Source: Myxococcales bacterium (GTDB taxonomy: Bacteria > Myxococcota_A > Polyangia > Polyangiales > Ga0077539). Taken from it: a DNA stretch of 64,000 nucleotides. The first letter of the stretch is position 1; every line of letters begins with the position of its first letter. Where the stretch lies: the NCBI GenBank assembly GCA_013298625.1, contig JAAFIF010000049.1, positions 1-64,000 of the forward strand, in the 5' to 3' direction. This document shows, one piece after another, positions 46,275 to 58,319 of this stretch. The position numbers and the translations under genes were made by a program. Below the pieces are notes generated by a model. That model worked only from the letters and a program-made list of their open reading frames with translations. It searched no databases and was not told where the DNA came from.

Positions 46275-48263
46275 GTGAAGCTCCGCGACGCGACCTCGAT
46301 CCCTCTGCTCCTGCTGGCGGCTGCGTCGTGCACGAGCGGCGCTGCATCGCCGCTCTCGCGGCTGACGGCGGCGCACAACGCGCTCGAGAGCCACGGCGTC
46401 GTGCGGCTCGGTCGCGTGCACGAAGGTGCGCTCGCCGAAGGAGCCAGCCACACGATCGAGCTCGCGCTCGAGGCCCGCTGCTACACGATCGCGGCGTTTG
46501 GCGTCGACTCGTTGCGCGCGCTCTCGCTCTCGCTGACGGACCCGTCGCGCGCCTCCGTCGCCCGCGCAAACGGCGACAGCGCGGCGTTCGTCCGCTTCTG
46601 CGCGCCTCGCCCCGCAGCGTACCGCGCCACGCTGCGCGCTGAGCAGGGCTCGGGCAGCTGGGCGCTCTCGACCTGGAGCGCCTCGAGCAACGCGCCCGCC
46701 GTCGCCTCGCGCGCCGCAGCAGACGGGACGTGCGTCGCGCCGCTGCAGCTCGCGCCGATGACCACCGTCGTCGCCGACACGCGCCGCGGCCAATCGTTGC
46801 TCGACAGCGCGTGCGCAGCGTCCGACGCCGACGGCGCGCCCGAGCTCGTCTACCGCGTCGATCTCGCTCGCAGGATGCTCGTCCGCGCCCGCGCTCGCGC
46901 GGCGTGGGACGTGATGGTCTCGCTTCGACGTCGCTGCGGCGAGCTCGGTCCCGAGCGCGCGTGCGCCGCGCACGACCCCGAGTCGAGCGACGACGCCGTC
47001 GCCTCGGCGATCGTCGAGCCGGGGCCGCTCTACGTCGTGGTCGACTCGAAGACGACGCAGTCTGGCGAGTTCTCGCTCGAGCTCGACGCGCGAGAGCCGC
47101 CGAGCGCCGCAGAGGTGTGCTCTGCTGCGACGGAGCTGCGGCCGGGCGTCCTGGTCGAGGGATCGACAGCCGGGCTGGTCGATCGCTTCGACGCTCCGTG
47201 CGCCGACGCGGCGGGGCCCGATCGTGTGTATCGACTCGCGCTCGACGCCCCCGCGCGCGTGCAGGTCGAGCTCGACGGGGGCGATTCGTCGGCGCTCACG
47301 CTGCGCAGGTCGTGCGACGAGCGAGCGGCGCCCATGGCCTGCGCTCGTCCGGGCGTGCTGAGAACTCCGGTGACCATCAATCGCGCGCTCGACGCGGGCG
47401 TATGGCACTTCGTGGTGAGCGCGCCGTCGATCAGCGCGACCTCGCCGCATCGGCTGCGGGCGGAGGTCTTCGTGCCTGGCGCGCCCGCGCCTGGGGACAC
47501 CTGCGCCAGCGCGCTCGCGCTGCCTGCTTCGGGCGCGCTTCAGGCGAGCACGCTCACCTCGAGCGACGACGTGCGAGCGCCCTGCGGCGAGGGCGATCGC
47601 GAAGGAGGCCTCGATCAAGTGATTCGCGTCGAGCTGCGCGAGCGATCGCTCGTTCGCGCGCAGGTCGAGGGCGACCTTCGCAATCCCAGGATGTTCTGGG
47701 TCGATCGCTGCGACGGCCCTGCGGACCCGGCGCTGTGCGCGCAACGCGATCGCCTCGAGCGCGTCCTCGACGCCGGCGCGCACTATCTCGTCGTCGAGAG
47801 CGCCGATCGCGGCGAGTTCGCGCCGTACTCGCTGACGGTCGAACATCGTCCCTCGGCGCCGATCGAGCGCGCGTGCCTCGGCGCCCCGACGCTCGTGCAC
47901 AACCGCACGGTCCGCGGGGTGTTGACCGGTCGCAGCGTGTTCAGCGCGAGCTGCTCAGGGGACGACGACGGCCCCGAGCGGGTCTACCAGCTCGTCCTCG
48001 GGCGGCGCTCGCGCGTGGCGCTGTCTTTGCGCACAAACGCCGGGCGAACCGCGGATGGCGACCCCGTGTACGCGCCAGTTCTGCACCTTCGGCGTCAGTG
48101 CTACGACGGGACGTCGGAGCTTCGTTGCGAAGACTCGACCGCCTCGCAGGTGTCGCTCGAAGAGGTGCTCGACCCCGGAACGTACTGGGTCTTCGTCGAC
48201 GGCGCCCTCGCCGAGAGCCAACGCGCAGCGTTCTGGCTGGAGGCGCACGTCGAAGAGGGCTGA
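46275..48263 (+). CDS. Large Cys-containing lipoprotein with repeated beta domains
   Basis: 662 residues from GTG 46275, where a lipoprotein signal VKLRDATSIPLLLLAAASC is complete. The mature protein has at least four repeating units of 100-140 residues. Each resembles a pre-peptidase/PPC-type beta-sandwich: conserved PERVYQLVL, PDRVYRLAL and ELVYRVDL followed by Arg/Cys-rich and DAGxHYLVVES-like strands (DAGVWHFVV, DPGTYWVFV, EPGPLYVVV). Cys pairs are spaced regularly, suggesting disulfides. Function is unknown; surface scaffold or adhesin-like is a guess. It is divergent from the radical SAM gene. Confidence 0.72.
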   Translation: MKLRDATSIPLLLLAAASCTSGAASPLSRLTAAHNALESHGVVRLGRVHEGALAEGASHTIELALEARCYTIAAFGVDSLRALSLSLTDPSRASVARANGDSAAFVRFCAPRPAAYRATLRAEQGSGSWALSTWSASSNAPAVASRAAADGTCVAPLQLAPMTTVVADTRRGQSLLDSACAASDADGAPELVYRVDLARRMLVRARARAAWDVMVSLRRRCGELGPERACAAHDPESSDDAVASAIVEPGPLYVVVDSKTTQSGEFSLELDAREPPSAAEVCSAATELRPGVLVEGSTAGLVDRFDAPCADAAGPDRVYRLALDAPARVQVELDGGDSSALTLRRSCDERAAPMACARPGVLRTPVTINRALDAGVWHFVVSAPSISATSPHRLRAEVFVPGAPAPGDTCASALALPASGALQASTLTSSDDVRAPCGEGDREGGLDQVIRVELRERSLVRAQVEGDLRNPRMFWVDRCDGPADPALCAQRDRLERVLDAGAHYLVVESADRGEFAPYSLTVEHRPSAPIERACLGAPTLVHNRTVRGVLTGRSVFSASCSGDDDGPERVYQLVLGRRSRVALSLRTNAGRTADGDPVYAPVLHLRRQCYDGTSELRCEDSTASQVSLEEVLDPGTYWVFVDGALAESQRAAFWLEAHVEEG

Positions 48264-48294
48264 GCTCGGCATCCCCATTGCACTCTCACTCGAT

Positions 48295-48344
48295 GTGTTT
48301 AGGTTCGCGGGCGCCTTCGAGAACCCCACCGAAGGTCTAAACAC
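48295..48344. promoter_or_regulatory. Nested inverted repeat upstream of clpB
   Basis: GTGTTTAG (48295-48302) and CTAAACAC (48337-48344) are perfect inverted repeats. Inside lies CCTTCG (48314-48319) with CGAAGG (48330-48335), so an 8 + 6 base stem with an asymmetric loop can form. It lies 31 bases past the lipoprotein stop and 150 bases before clpB. It could terminate that transcript or be a heat-shock control element. No CIRCE-type sequence is present. Confidence 0.4.
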
Positions 48345-48494
48345 AGTCACGAGACTCGCGCTGAGCTCACCGTCGTCCTGAAAGCGCCACGCGCTGGACC
48401 AAAGCGGGCTCGTCGCGACCGCGCGTTTGCGCCAGCCACGGCCGTCGCGATCGACGCGAGGTTACCCCCCTCTTTTTTCAGGAGATCACCTCTG

Positions 48495-51079
<2,585 letters not shown>

Positions 51080-51080
<1 letters not shown>

Positions 51081-51130
51081 ACCGCGCCCGCGACGGGCAT
51101 CGAAGATGACCGGAGCGGGTCAGCGCGGTT
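51080..51130 (+). terminator. Hairpin immediately after clpB
   Basis: AACCGCGC (51080-51087) pairs with GCGCGGTT (51123-51130), and CCCGC (51087-51091) with GCGGG (51115-51119) inside it. The stem begins at the last base of the clpB stop codon. There is no strong T-run, so it may be a processed or Rho-assisted terminator. Confidence 0.45.
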
Positions 51131-51141
51131 GAAATCAAGTC

Positions 51142-51193
51142 AAACCACTGCCGCGCACCGGGAAGACTACGATCCCCGTCGCGGCAGTGGTTT
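51142..51193. terminator. Second hairpin after clpB, 14-base perfect stem
   Basis: AAACCACTGCCGCG (51142-51155) and CGCGGCAGTGGTTT (51180-51193) are exact reverse complements around a 24-base loop, 44 bases before the next gene. It could be a terminator for clpB, or an operator/riboregulator for the gene at 51238. It is near the 14-base limit at which chance occurrence is unlikely. Confidence 0.55.
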
Positions 51194-51237
51194 AACGCCG
51201 AGCAGTCCGCGGGCGGGTTGAGGTAACGTCCCTGCCC

Positions 51238-52275
51238 ATGCGTGCTTCGATTCTGCACGGCCTCGTCGTGCTCGCTGGCCTGGGCGTCGCCATCGCCGCT
51301 GGAGCGTCTTGCAGCGGTCGTCCTCTGGTCGGCGCTCAGAATCCCAACTGGCGCCCCGTGGGATGCCCCCAAGCGGGCGATCCGCCCATCTACGTCGCTA
51401 AGCCCGACGGAGACATCTTTCGGCTCAACCCGAACAACTTCGGGGTCGAGCGCATCGGCGCGGCGACGTGTCCGATGGCCGGCTCGGTGGCCGGGATGGC
51501 CGTCAATCGCCGCGGAGAGATCATCTTGTCGCTCGGCGATCAGCGCGCGGGGCGCGTGCGCATCCAGAGCGGCGCCAACCCGCTGAGCGCGTGCGAGTCG
51601 ATCGGAATCGAGCGGGGAAACACCACGCCGATCACCAAGTTCTCGGGCATGGGCTTCGTCCTTCGCGACGAGGGCGACGTCGGCGGCGACGATCTGTTTC
51701 TCTACGCGACGGACGACTCCGAGCTGTCGACGTACCTCGTGAAGTACACGGTGGCGGGGCAGGCGCCGGTCGCGACGCAGCCCCTTCGCTTCGCGATGGG
51801 CGATCGATCGGACGGGTTCTGCCGTCCGCCGACGGTGATGCAGGGCGTGCCCCCGACCTGCTCGGGGCCGCGCATCGTCGCGCAGCTCGGGGCCGCGCCC
51901 GTGCGCACGACCAACAACCGCTCGCTGGTGCTCATCGGCTTCGCCGAGGGCGCCTACCAGCTCATGTTCGTGGACAACCCTGACGATGGGCGCGTGACGT
52001 TGGTGACGCCGGTGTCGGGCATTCCGATCGACCAGTGGGCGACGCCGTTGACCGCGACGGTGTGGGGCGAGTCTGCCTTCATTTTCATTGGTCATCCGAC
52101 GGTGACGCCCGACCCGGACGCGGGCGTTCCGATGATGCGCCCGCTGCCCGACTACACGACGGTGCACCGCGTCCCGCTCGCGACCGGCATCGCGTCGGCC
52201 GACGTGGGGACGTTGATGTTCGTCGCGCGCGGCTCTGCGGTGCCGCCCTGCATGCGCTACCCCGAGGGGAGCTGA
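51238..52275 (+). CDS. Lipoprotein/secreted protein, unknown function
   Basis: 345 residues. The signal peptide MRASILHGLVVLAGLGVAIA ends in AGASC (probable lipobox). The mature domain has VAKPDGDIFRLNP, AGMAVNRRGEIILSLGD, DDLFLYATDDSELSTYLVKY and SLVLIGFAEGAYQLMFV, suggesting beta-propeller-like blades. Three Cys-containing spots could form disulfides. It lies downstream of the clpB hairpins and 1 base from the convergent thiD stop. No family is named. Confidence 0.7.
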   Translation: MRASILHGLVVLAGLGVAIAAGASCSGRPLVGAQNPNWRPVGCPQAGDPPIYVAKPDGDIFRLNPNNFGVERIGAATCPMAGSVAGMAVNRRGEIILSLGDQRAGRVRIQSGANPLSACESIGIERGNTTPITKFSGMGFVLRDEGDVGGDDLFLYATDDSELSTYLVKYTVAGQAPVATQPLRFAMGDRSDGFCRPPTVMQGVPPTCSGPRIVAQLGAAPVRTTNNRSLVLIGFAEGAYQLMFVDNPDDGRVTLVTPVSGIPIDQWATPLTATVWGESAFIFIGHPTVTPDPDAGVPMMRPLPDYTTVHRVPLATGIASADVGTLMFVARGSAVPPCMRYPEGS

Positions 52276-52276
52276 G

Positions 52277-53176
52277 CTACGCGGTGGGCTGCTCGTCGCC
52301 CGGCGCTGCCACCAGCGCTGGCGCCGGCGAGAGCGTCGGGCTCCGCAGCGCTGCGACCGTGGGGATCGCGCGCGCGACCGCGTCGTCGAGGTCGCCGACC
52401 GTGCACACGCCCGCCCCGAGCACGCGCGGAGCGTCGAGCGACCGCTGCAGCACCGCGTGCGCGCGGCGAACCGCGTCGAGCAGCGGCTCGCCCTTCGCCA
52501 GAAACGCCGTCACCAGCGCGCTCAGCGTGCATCCGAGGCCCAGCATCGTCGGCAGGTCGCGGCGCGGCGCGCGCAGCTCGCAGTAGTCCTTGCCGTCGTA
52601 GAACAGGTCGACGGCGTCGTTGCCCGTGAAGTGTCCGCCCTTGATGAGCACGGCCTTGGCGCCCATGTCGACGAGCGTTCGACAGGCGCGTCGCGCGTCT
52701 TCGAGCCCGCGCGCGCGGCCCGCGAGCCGCGAGGTCTCGTCGCGGTTGGGCGTCACCAACGTGGCCAGCGGAATGAGCTCTCTCGCCAACGTCGCCAGCC
52801 CCGAGTCGTCGAGCAGCGCTCGTCCACGCGTGGGGTTCACCACGGGGTCGACCACGAGCACCAGGTCTTTTTTCTCGCGAAGGACGTCGGCGACGATCTC
52901 GACGGTGGTCGCGTTGCCGAGCGCGCCCGTCTTGATCGCGCGGGGCTGCAGGTCTTCGAGCACGGTCTCGATCTGCGCGCGCACGAGGTCGGGCGGCAGC
53001 GGAGAGACCTTGCGAACCCCTCGCGTCCCTTGCGCGCTGAGCAGCGAGAGCGCGCAGCTTCCGTGGACGCCCGCCGCGGCGAACGCGCGCAGGTCCGCTT
53101 GCACGCCCTCGGCGCCCGAGGTGTCCGAGCTCGCGATGCTCATGACGATGGTGGTCGTGCGTTGGTCCGCAGTCAT
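52277..53176 (-). CDS. thiD: Hydroxymethylpyrimidine/phosphomethylpyrimidine kinase
   Basis: 299 residues of the ribokinase-like ThiD fold: VMSIASSDTSGAEGVQADL near the N-terminus, GALGNATTVEIVADVL, LVVDPVVNP, LVTPNRDE, VLIKGGHF and the C-terminal catalytic LGLGCTLSALVTAFLAKG. ThiD phosphorylates hydroxymethylpyrimidine (phosphate) for thiamine synthesis. The usual anion-hole sequence GTGC reads GLGC here, a Thr-to-Leu change. No other thiamine gene is in the window. It converges with the lipoprotein at 51238. Confidence 0.88.
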   Translation of the reverse strand: MTADQRTTTIVMSIASSDTSGAEGVQADLRAFAAAGVHGSCALSLLSAQGTRGVRKVSPLPPDLVRAQIETVLEDLQPRAIKTGALGNATTVEIVADVLREKKDLVLVVDPVVNPTRGRALLDDSGLATLARELIPLATLVTPNRDETSRLAGRARGLEDARRACRTLVDMGAKAVLIKGGHFTGNDAVDLFYDGKDYCELRAPRRDLPTMLGLGCTLSALVTAFLAKGEPLLDAVRRAHAVLQRSLDAPRVLGAGVCTVGDLDDAVARAIPTVAALRSPTLSPAPALVAAPGDEQPTA

Positions 53177-53353
53177 CGAAGCGATGAGTATACCCCCGCC
53201 CGCCGCGGCGGACGGCCCCTGTTCAAATTCGTCGAACGCCGCAATTTTCGCAGGCGAACCGTCGCTCTTTACCGTTGATTTCGCGCTCGCGCCTTCGACC
53301 CTCCGCGCGACGAAGGCTCGCCCGGCCGCGCTCGTTTGCTACCATCGGCCCCA

Positions 53354-53851
53354 ATGAACGAACGCGCAGGCCCCGCCTACCGCGACGAGATCGCCGCCGC
53401 GTACGCGCGCATCGCGTCGCTCGAAGCCGACGCTCGAAAGCGCGCTGCGACCGACTCGCTCACGGACGAAGAGCGCCTCGCGCGGCTCGAAGCGCACGCT
53501 CGTCGGTGGGACCGCGTTCGCACGACGCTTGCGACGGTGCTCGGCGTCGCGACGCTGCTGTCGTTTCACGTGTCCGAGCGCTACGGATCGCCGCTGGCCG
53601 TGCTCATCTCGTCGGTGATCATGGTGGCTGTGGGCGTGACGCTCGCGTGGCCGTCGCTCTCGCTGCGCGCGGCGATCGCGCCGCGGCCTGTCGTGCGCAA
53701 GCCGTCGTCCACGGGCGTTCGGGTGGCGGTCAGCGCCGGTGCGGGCGCGCGTGAGGCTGCTTCGTCGGAGGCGCAGTCGGCCCCGGCGATGGCGGCCGAG
53801 CGATCGAGCGAGGGCGACTCAGCGCGGGCCGGCCGCGCACCAGCTCGCTGA
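53354..53851 (+). CDS. Small membrane protein with N-terminal helical domain
   Basis: 165 residues. A charged helical region (AYRDEIAAAYARIASLE, ARLEAHARRWDRVR) is followed by two hydrophobic segments (about 60-75, VRTTLATVLGVATLLSF, and 84-100, AVLISSVIMVAVGVTLAW) with a short loop. A Ser/Ala-rich tail follows. It is a probable inner-membrane protein with a cytosolic coiled-coil domain. No family is known. Its last 122 bases overlap the convergent RNA methyltransferase gene, so the tail is constrained or dispensable. Confidence 0.6.
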   Translation: MNERAGPAYRDEIAAAYARIASLEADARKRAATDSLTDEERLARLEAHARRWDRVRTTLATVLGVATLLSFHVSERYGSPLAVLISSVIMVAVGVTLAWPSLSLRAAIAPRPVVRKPSSTGVRVAVSAGAGAREAASSEAQSAPAMAAERSSEGDSARAGRAPAR

Positions 53852-54599
53852 TCATCAAGCTCGCGGCGATAGCGACGTTGAGGGACTCGATCGCGCCCGT
53901 TCCGCGGATGGCGACGACGGCGTCGCACTGAGCGCGGACGCGCTCGCTGATGCCCTCGCGCTCGTGGCCGAGCACGAGCACGGCGCGCGGCGCGAAGGTG
54001 AAGCCCGCCGCGCTCTCGGCGCCGTCGGACTCCGCGGCCACCACTTGCACGCCGCTCGCTCGCAGGCGGCTCAGCGTGTCGGCCAGGTCCGTCGTGCGCG
54101 AGAGCGCGAGGTGCTCGGCGCCTCCTTCGGCCACGCGCACCGCGTCTTCGGGCAAATCTGGGTCGGGCGCGCGCGAGCCGAAGAGCGCGGCGTCGAGCCC
54201 GAAGAACGCCGCGCTGCGCAGGATCGCGCCGATGTTGTACGCGTTGCGCACGCGGTCGAGCGCCACCGCGGCGCCGCGGCCGTCGGCGAGCAGCGCGGCG
54301 AGCTCTTTGGGCGGCGTCCACCGTCGGGGCTGCGTCGCGAGCGCGAGGCCTTCATGATTGTGTGTGCGTGTTTTCGAGCGGAGCTCTTGCTCCGAGCACG
54401 CGACGACTGCGATCCCCAGGCGCTCTGCGCGCTCGAGGACCGGCGCGACTTCGCGCTCGGCGTGCGAGTCGAACGAGAGCTCGATCGCGGCCGTCGGGCG
54501 CATGGCGAGCGCGGCGTCGACCGCGCGCAGTCCGTAGACGAGCTCGCTCGGCGCTGCTGGTTTGCTTGGGGTAGCGCGCGGGGCAGGGGGGCGTTTCAC
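53730..54599 (-). CDS. SpoU/TrmH-family RNA 2'-O-methyltransferase
   Basis: 289 residues. The SPOUT-fold motifs are in order: NAYNIGAILRSAAFFG (motif 1), VLVLGHEREGISERV (motif 2) and GTGAIESLNVAIAASLMISEL (motif 3). An N-terminal domain of 100 residues (GLRAVDAALAM and on) is typical of rRNA 2'-O-methylases such as RlmB/TsnR. The C-terminus is a Pro/Arg-rich tail overlapping the convergent small membrane gene by 122 bases. The target nucleotide is unknown. Confidence 0.9.
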   Translation of the reverse strand: MKRPPAPRATPSKPAAPSELVYGLRAVDAALAMRPTAAIELSFDSHAEREVAPVLERAERLGIAVVACSEQELRSKTRTHNHEGLALATQPRRWTPPKELAALLADGRGAAVALDRVRNAYNIGAILRSAAFFGLDAALFGSRAPDPDLPEDAVRVAEGGAEHLALSRTTDLADTLSRLRASGVQVVAAESDGAESAAGFTFAPRAVLVLGHEREGISERVRAQCDAVVAIRGTGAIESLNVAIAASLMISELVRGRPALSRPRSIARPPSPGPTAPPTKQPHARPHRR

Positions 54600-54689
54600 G
54601 GTGGAGAACCAGGGCTTCTATCGCGGATTTCGCCGAAGCGGATACCTGCGAGCTGCGGCGAGGGCTGTCGCGCCGATGGCCGAGGGGAG

Positions 54690-54920
54690 AAATAACGAGA
54701 GGCTGACGGCGTTGTCACCGTCAGCCTCTCTTCCCGTTGGGTCGTCCGGGTCGTCTCTAGCCGAGCGTTTGGGCGCTGCGGGTGTTTCTCGCGCGAGTTA
54801 CGCCGACCACGGGTGGGGCGAGCGGAGAGCGCGAGCTTCGCGAGACGACCGCAGATTCACCGCGAGGTGCCTCCGGTCAGGAGACGTTTGGAACTGGAAT
54901 TCATTGCTTTCACATTCCTC
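54690..54920 (-). ncRNA. Candidate leftward structured RNA (unassigned)
   Basis: Leftward transcription of this stretch would give an RNA with a 9-base outer helix (GGTCGTCTC at 54850-54842 with GAGACGACC at 54757-54749), an inner CGCGA-GCT-TCGCG-like hairpin, a 10-base self-complementary CTCGCGCGAG, and the terminator-like hairpin at its 3' end. No match to tRNA, tmRNA, RNase P, 6S or SRP was recognised. The helices are seen; transcription is inferred. Confidence 0.35.
54697..54730 (-). terminator. Strong 13-base hairpin, bidirectional terminator-like
   Basis: GAGAGGCTGACGG (54697-54709) and CCGTCAGCCTCTC (54718-54730) are exact inverted repeats around an 8-base loop. Read leftward it is followed by GTTATTTC; read rightward by TTCCCGTT. 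It lies 97 bases upstream of the SpoU gene start. It best fits the 3' end of a leftward transcript coming from 54.75-54.95 kb. Confidence 0.7.
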
Positions 54921-55211
54921 CCGCGGCGATGCCGCAGCCCGAGGGACACCGGCTCGATGACCGGCCCACGTTTCCGGGCCTTCTGTTGGACGGGGCTTGC
55001 CGCGCAGCAGAAGCGCTGCGACGACCCACTGGTAAACACGCGCCGACGTACGAGCGCTCTCGCGAGCGCGCGCACCGCACCATTGCGGGGAGTGAGGACC
55101 TCCGCGTCAGCACGGGCCGCGTTGGGCGTGGGCCACCGAGAGCAGCGCTTCGAACGACGATCGCACCCACGCGCACGCTCAGCGAGCGGCGCACGTTGTG
55201 ATCCCCGTGCA

Positions 55212-55237
55212 CGCTACGAGCGACGTAGCTCGTGGCG
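55212..55237. repeat. 10-base hairpin
   Basis: CGCTACGAGC (55212-55221) and GCTCGTGGCG (55228-55237) form a 10-base stem with one G-U pair and loop GACGTA. It is 97 bases before the methyltransferase ATG. It could be part of that gene's leader. Confidence 0.4.
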
Positions 55238-55333
55238 ACGAAGCCGCTTCGACGGATGACGCCCATTGCGGTTCTGATGTCTTCGTAGCACCGCGATCGT
55301 GAACTGCCAAGGGACGTGCGAGAGACTTCTCGC

Positions 55334-56308
55334 ATGCGTCTCTTCGATGTCACTCGCCGCGTCCCGATGCGCGTCGTCGCTCCAGGTTCTGTCGCGCTCG
55401 ACAGCGCGCGCGAGGCAGCGCTCGACGCGTTCTTGTGGGAGCACCGCGCGCGCGTGGACGCGATCGGCGAGCGGATCTCCAGCATGGTCGCGCAGCGATC
55501 GCTCGCGCGAGGCGACGCCGTGGACGCGCTCGCGCTGGAGCTCCTGCGCGAGCACCGACGCTCGTGCCTGCGCGATCCCTCGCTGCGCGCGGCGGCTGCG
55601 ATCGACGCCGTCGTGCGCACGCAGCGCGGCGAGATCATGGACCAGCCGTGGGTCCCTGCGTGGATGCGACGCCTCGAGATGCGCACGCTCGACCGGGTCA
55701 ACGTCGAGATCGGCAGCTACGCCGCGTGGGCGAGGGCGATCGAGCGAGCAACGCACAGAACATCTGTGAATTCGCTGATGGATCTCGCCGCAGGCTCCGC
55801 GGGGTTCTTTCGGTACCTCGCGCGCGAGGGCGTCGCGCGGCGCAACGGATGGTCGCTGGTCGCCACGGACATCGAGCGCACCTACGTCGAGCAAGGCGCG
55901 CTGGCGTGCGAGCGCGAGGGTTCGACCGACGTGCTTCGGTGCGAAGTGCGCAGCGCCGTCGAGCTCGAAGCGCTGCGCGGTTCGGTCGACCTGTTCGTGT
56001 GTACGCAGGCGCTGCACCACATGCCACCTGGGCTCGTGCTGCGCGTGATCGCTGGGGCGATTCGCAGCGCTCCGCAGGGGATCGTGCTGATCGACCTCGC
56101 GCGCGGCGCGGCGCTCGCCGCGATGACCGGCGTGGTGTTGTCCGCGGTCGCGAGGGTCCCTTTCGTCGTGTTCGACGGGGTGCGCAGCGTTCGCCGCGCA
56201 TACTTGCCGACGGAGCTCGCGTTGCTCGCGCGGCTCGCCGGCAGCACCTTCGTCGAAGCGCGCTGGGACGCGCCCGCGCACCACGTCGTGCACGCAGCGC
56301 TTCGGTAG
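55334..56308 (+). CDS. Class I SAM-dependent methyltransferase-like protein
   Basis: 324 residues from ATG 55334. The N-terminal 140 residues are helical (WEHRARVDAIGERISSMV). The methyltransferase part begins SLMDLAAGSAGFFRYLA (motif I), then LVATDIERTYVEQGA (motif II), LFVCTQALHHMPPGL (motif IV) and SAPQGIVLIDLARG. LHHMPP is typical of methyltransferase active sites. A hydrophobic patch near 235-255 (AALAAMTGVVLSAVARVPF) resembles a membrane-facing helix. Substrate is unknown. It stands alone between the structured region and the HNH remnant. Confidence 0.8.
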   Translation: MRLFDVTRRVPMRVVAPGSVALDSAREAALDAFLWEHRARVDAIGERISSMVAQRSLARGDAVDALALELLREHRRSCLRDPSLRAAAAIDAVVRTQRGEIMDQPWVPAWMRRLEMRTLDRVNVEIGSYAAWARAIERATHRTSVNSLMDLAAGSAGFFRYLAREGVARRNGWSLVATDIERTYVEQGALACEREGSTDVLRCEVRSAVELEALRGSVDLFVCTQALHHMPPGLVLRVIAGAIRSAPQGIVLIDLARGAALAAMTGVVLSAVARVPFVVFDGVRSVRRAYLPTELALLARLAGSTFVEARWDAPAHHVVHAALR

Positions 56309-56389
56309 CGTGACCTTTGTGTGTGTGCACGTGCCGCGCGCTCGGCCGTTGCGCCCCTTGCGTCGGTGACAGTTCGGGCACAAGGCTTG
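56309..56389 (-). pseudogene. HNH endonuclease C-terminal remnant
   Basis: Leftward reading from 56389 gives QALCPNCHRRKGRNGRA, immediately preceded by an in-frame TGA (56392-56390). QALCPNCHRRKG is the C-terminal zinc/HNH signature of HNH nucleases of the mobile type. No upstream HNH portion fits before hflX, so only a fragment remains. The match is short, so chance is possible but unlikely. Confidence 0.35.
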
Positions 56390-56434
56390 TCACAACTTTG
56401 CGCGTCGCGCTCGCGTCGCTCTACCTTCTCCCTT

Positions 56435-56440
56435 AGGAGG
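56435..56440 (+). promoter_or_regulatory. Perfect ribosome binding site for hflX CTG start
   Basis: AGGAGG lies 9 bases before an in-frame CTG at 56450. No ATG, GTG or TTG is in frame at suitable spacing, so CTG is the best start for hflX. The strength of the site supports it. Confidence 0.6.
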
Positions 56441-56449
56441 GAATTTCCT

Positions 56450-58258
<1,809 letters not shown>

Positions 58259-58319
58259 GCCGCGCGCTTCGGCGCGAGCGAGGTAGCACCGACCCGCTGA
58301 ACACAGCATCATTCGTGGC

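Larger units (their letters stand above)
54600..55333. other. 734-base gene-poor structured intergenic region
   Basis: Between the SpoU gene (leftward) and the methyltransferase (rightward) no convincing protein gene is seen; open frames here are short or Arg-rich on one or the other strand. It holds a 13-base perfect hairpin (54697-54730), a 9-base long-range pair (54749-54757 with 54842-54850), short hairpins at 54788-54797 and 54830-54842, and one at 55212-55237. Minus-strand reading shows GGAGGAATGTGAAAGCAATG at about 54921-54902, a possible short ORF (MNSSSKRLLTGGTSR). A structured RNA or a degenerate mobile element are the main readings. Confidence 0.55.

Noticed and set aside
46242-46275. 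GTG at 46242 as start of the large lipoprotein
   Set aside because: The signal peptide pattern begins at GTG 46275; the upstream residues interrupt it.
55141-55160. TTCGAAC-like sequence suggesting a tRNA T-loop
   Set aside because: The flanking bases do not pair to form a T-stem, and no acceptor or anticodon arm is present.
54782-55201. Rightward 139-codon frame in the structured region
   Set aside because: No ribosome binding site, no domain, Arg-rich, and it competes with other equally poor frames.
54910-55266. Leftward 118-codon frame ending near 54910
   Set aside because: Arg/Ser-rich with no motifs; it overlaps the structured elements. It cannot be excluded, but support is weak.
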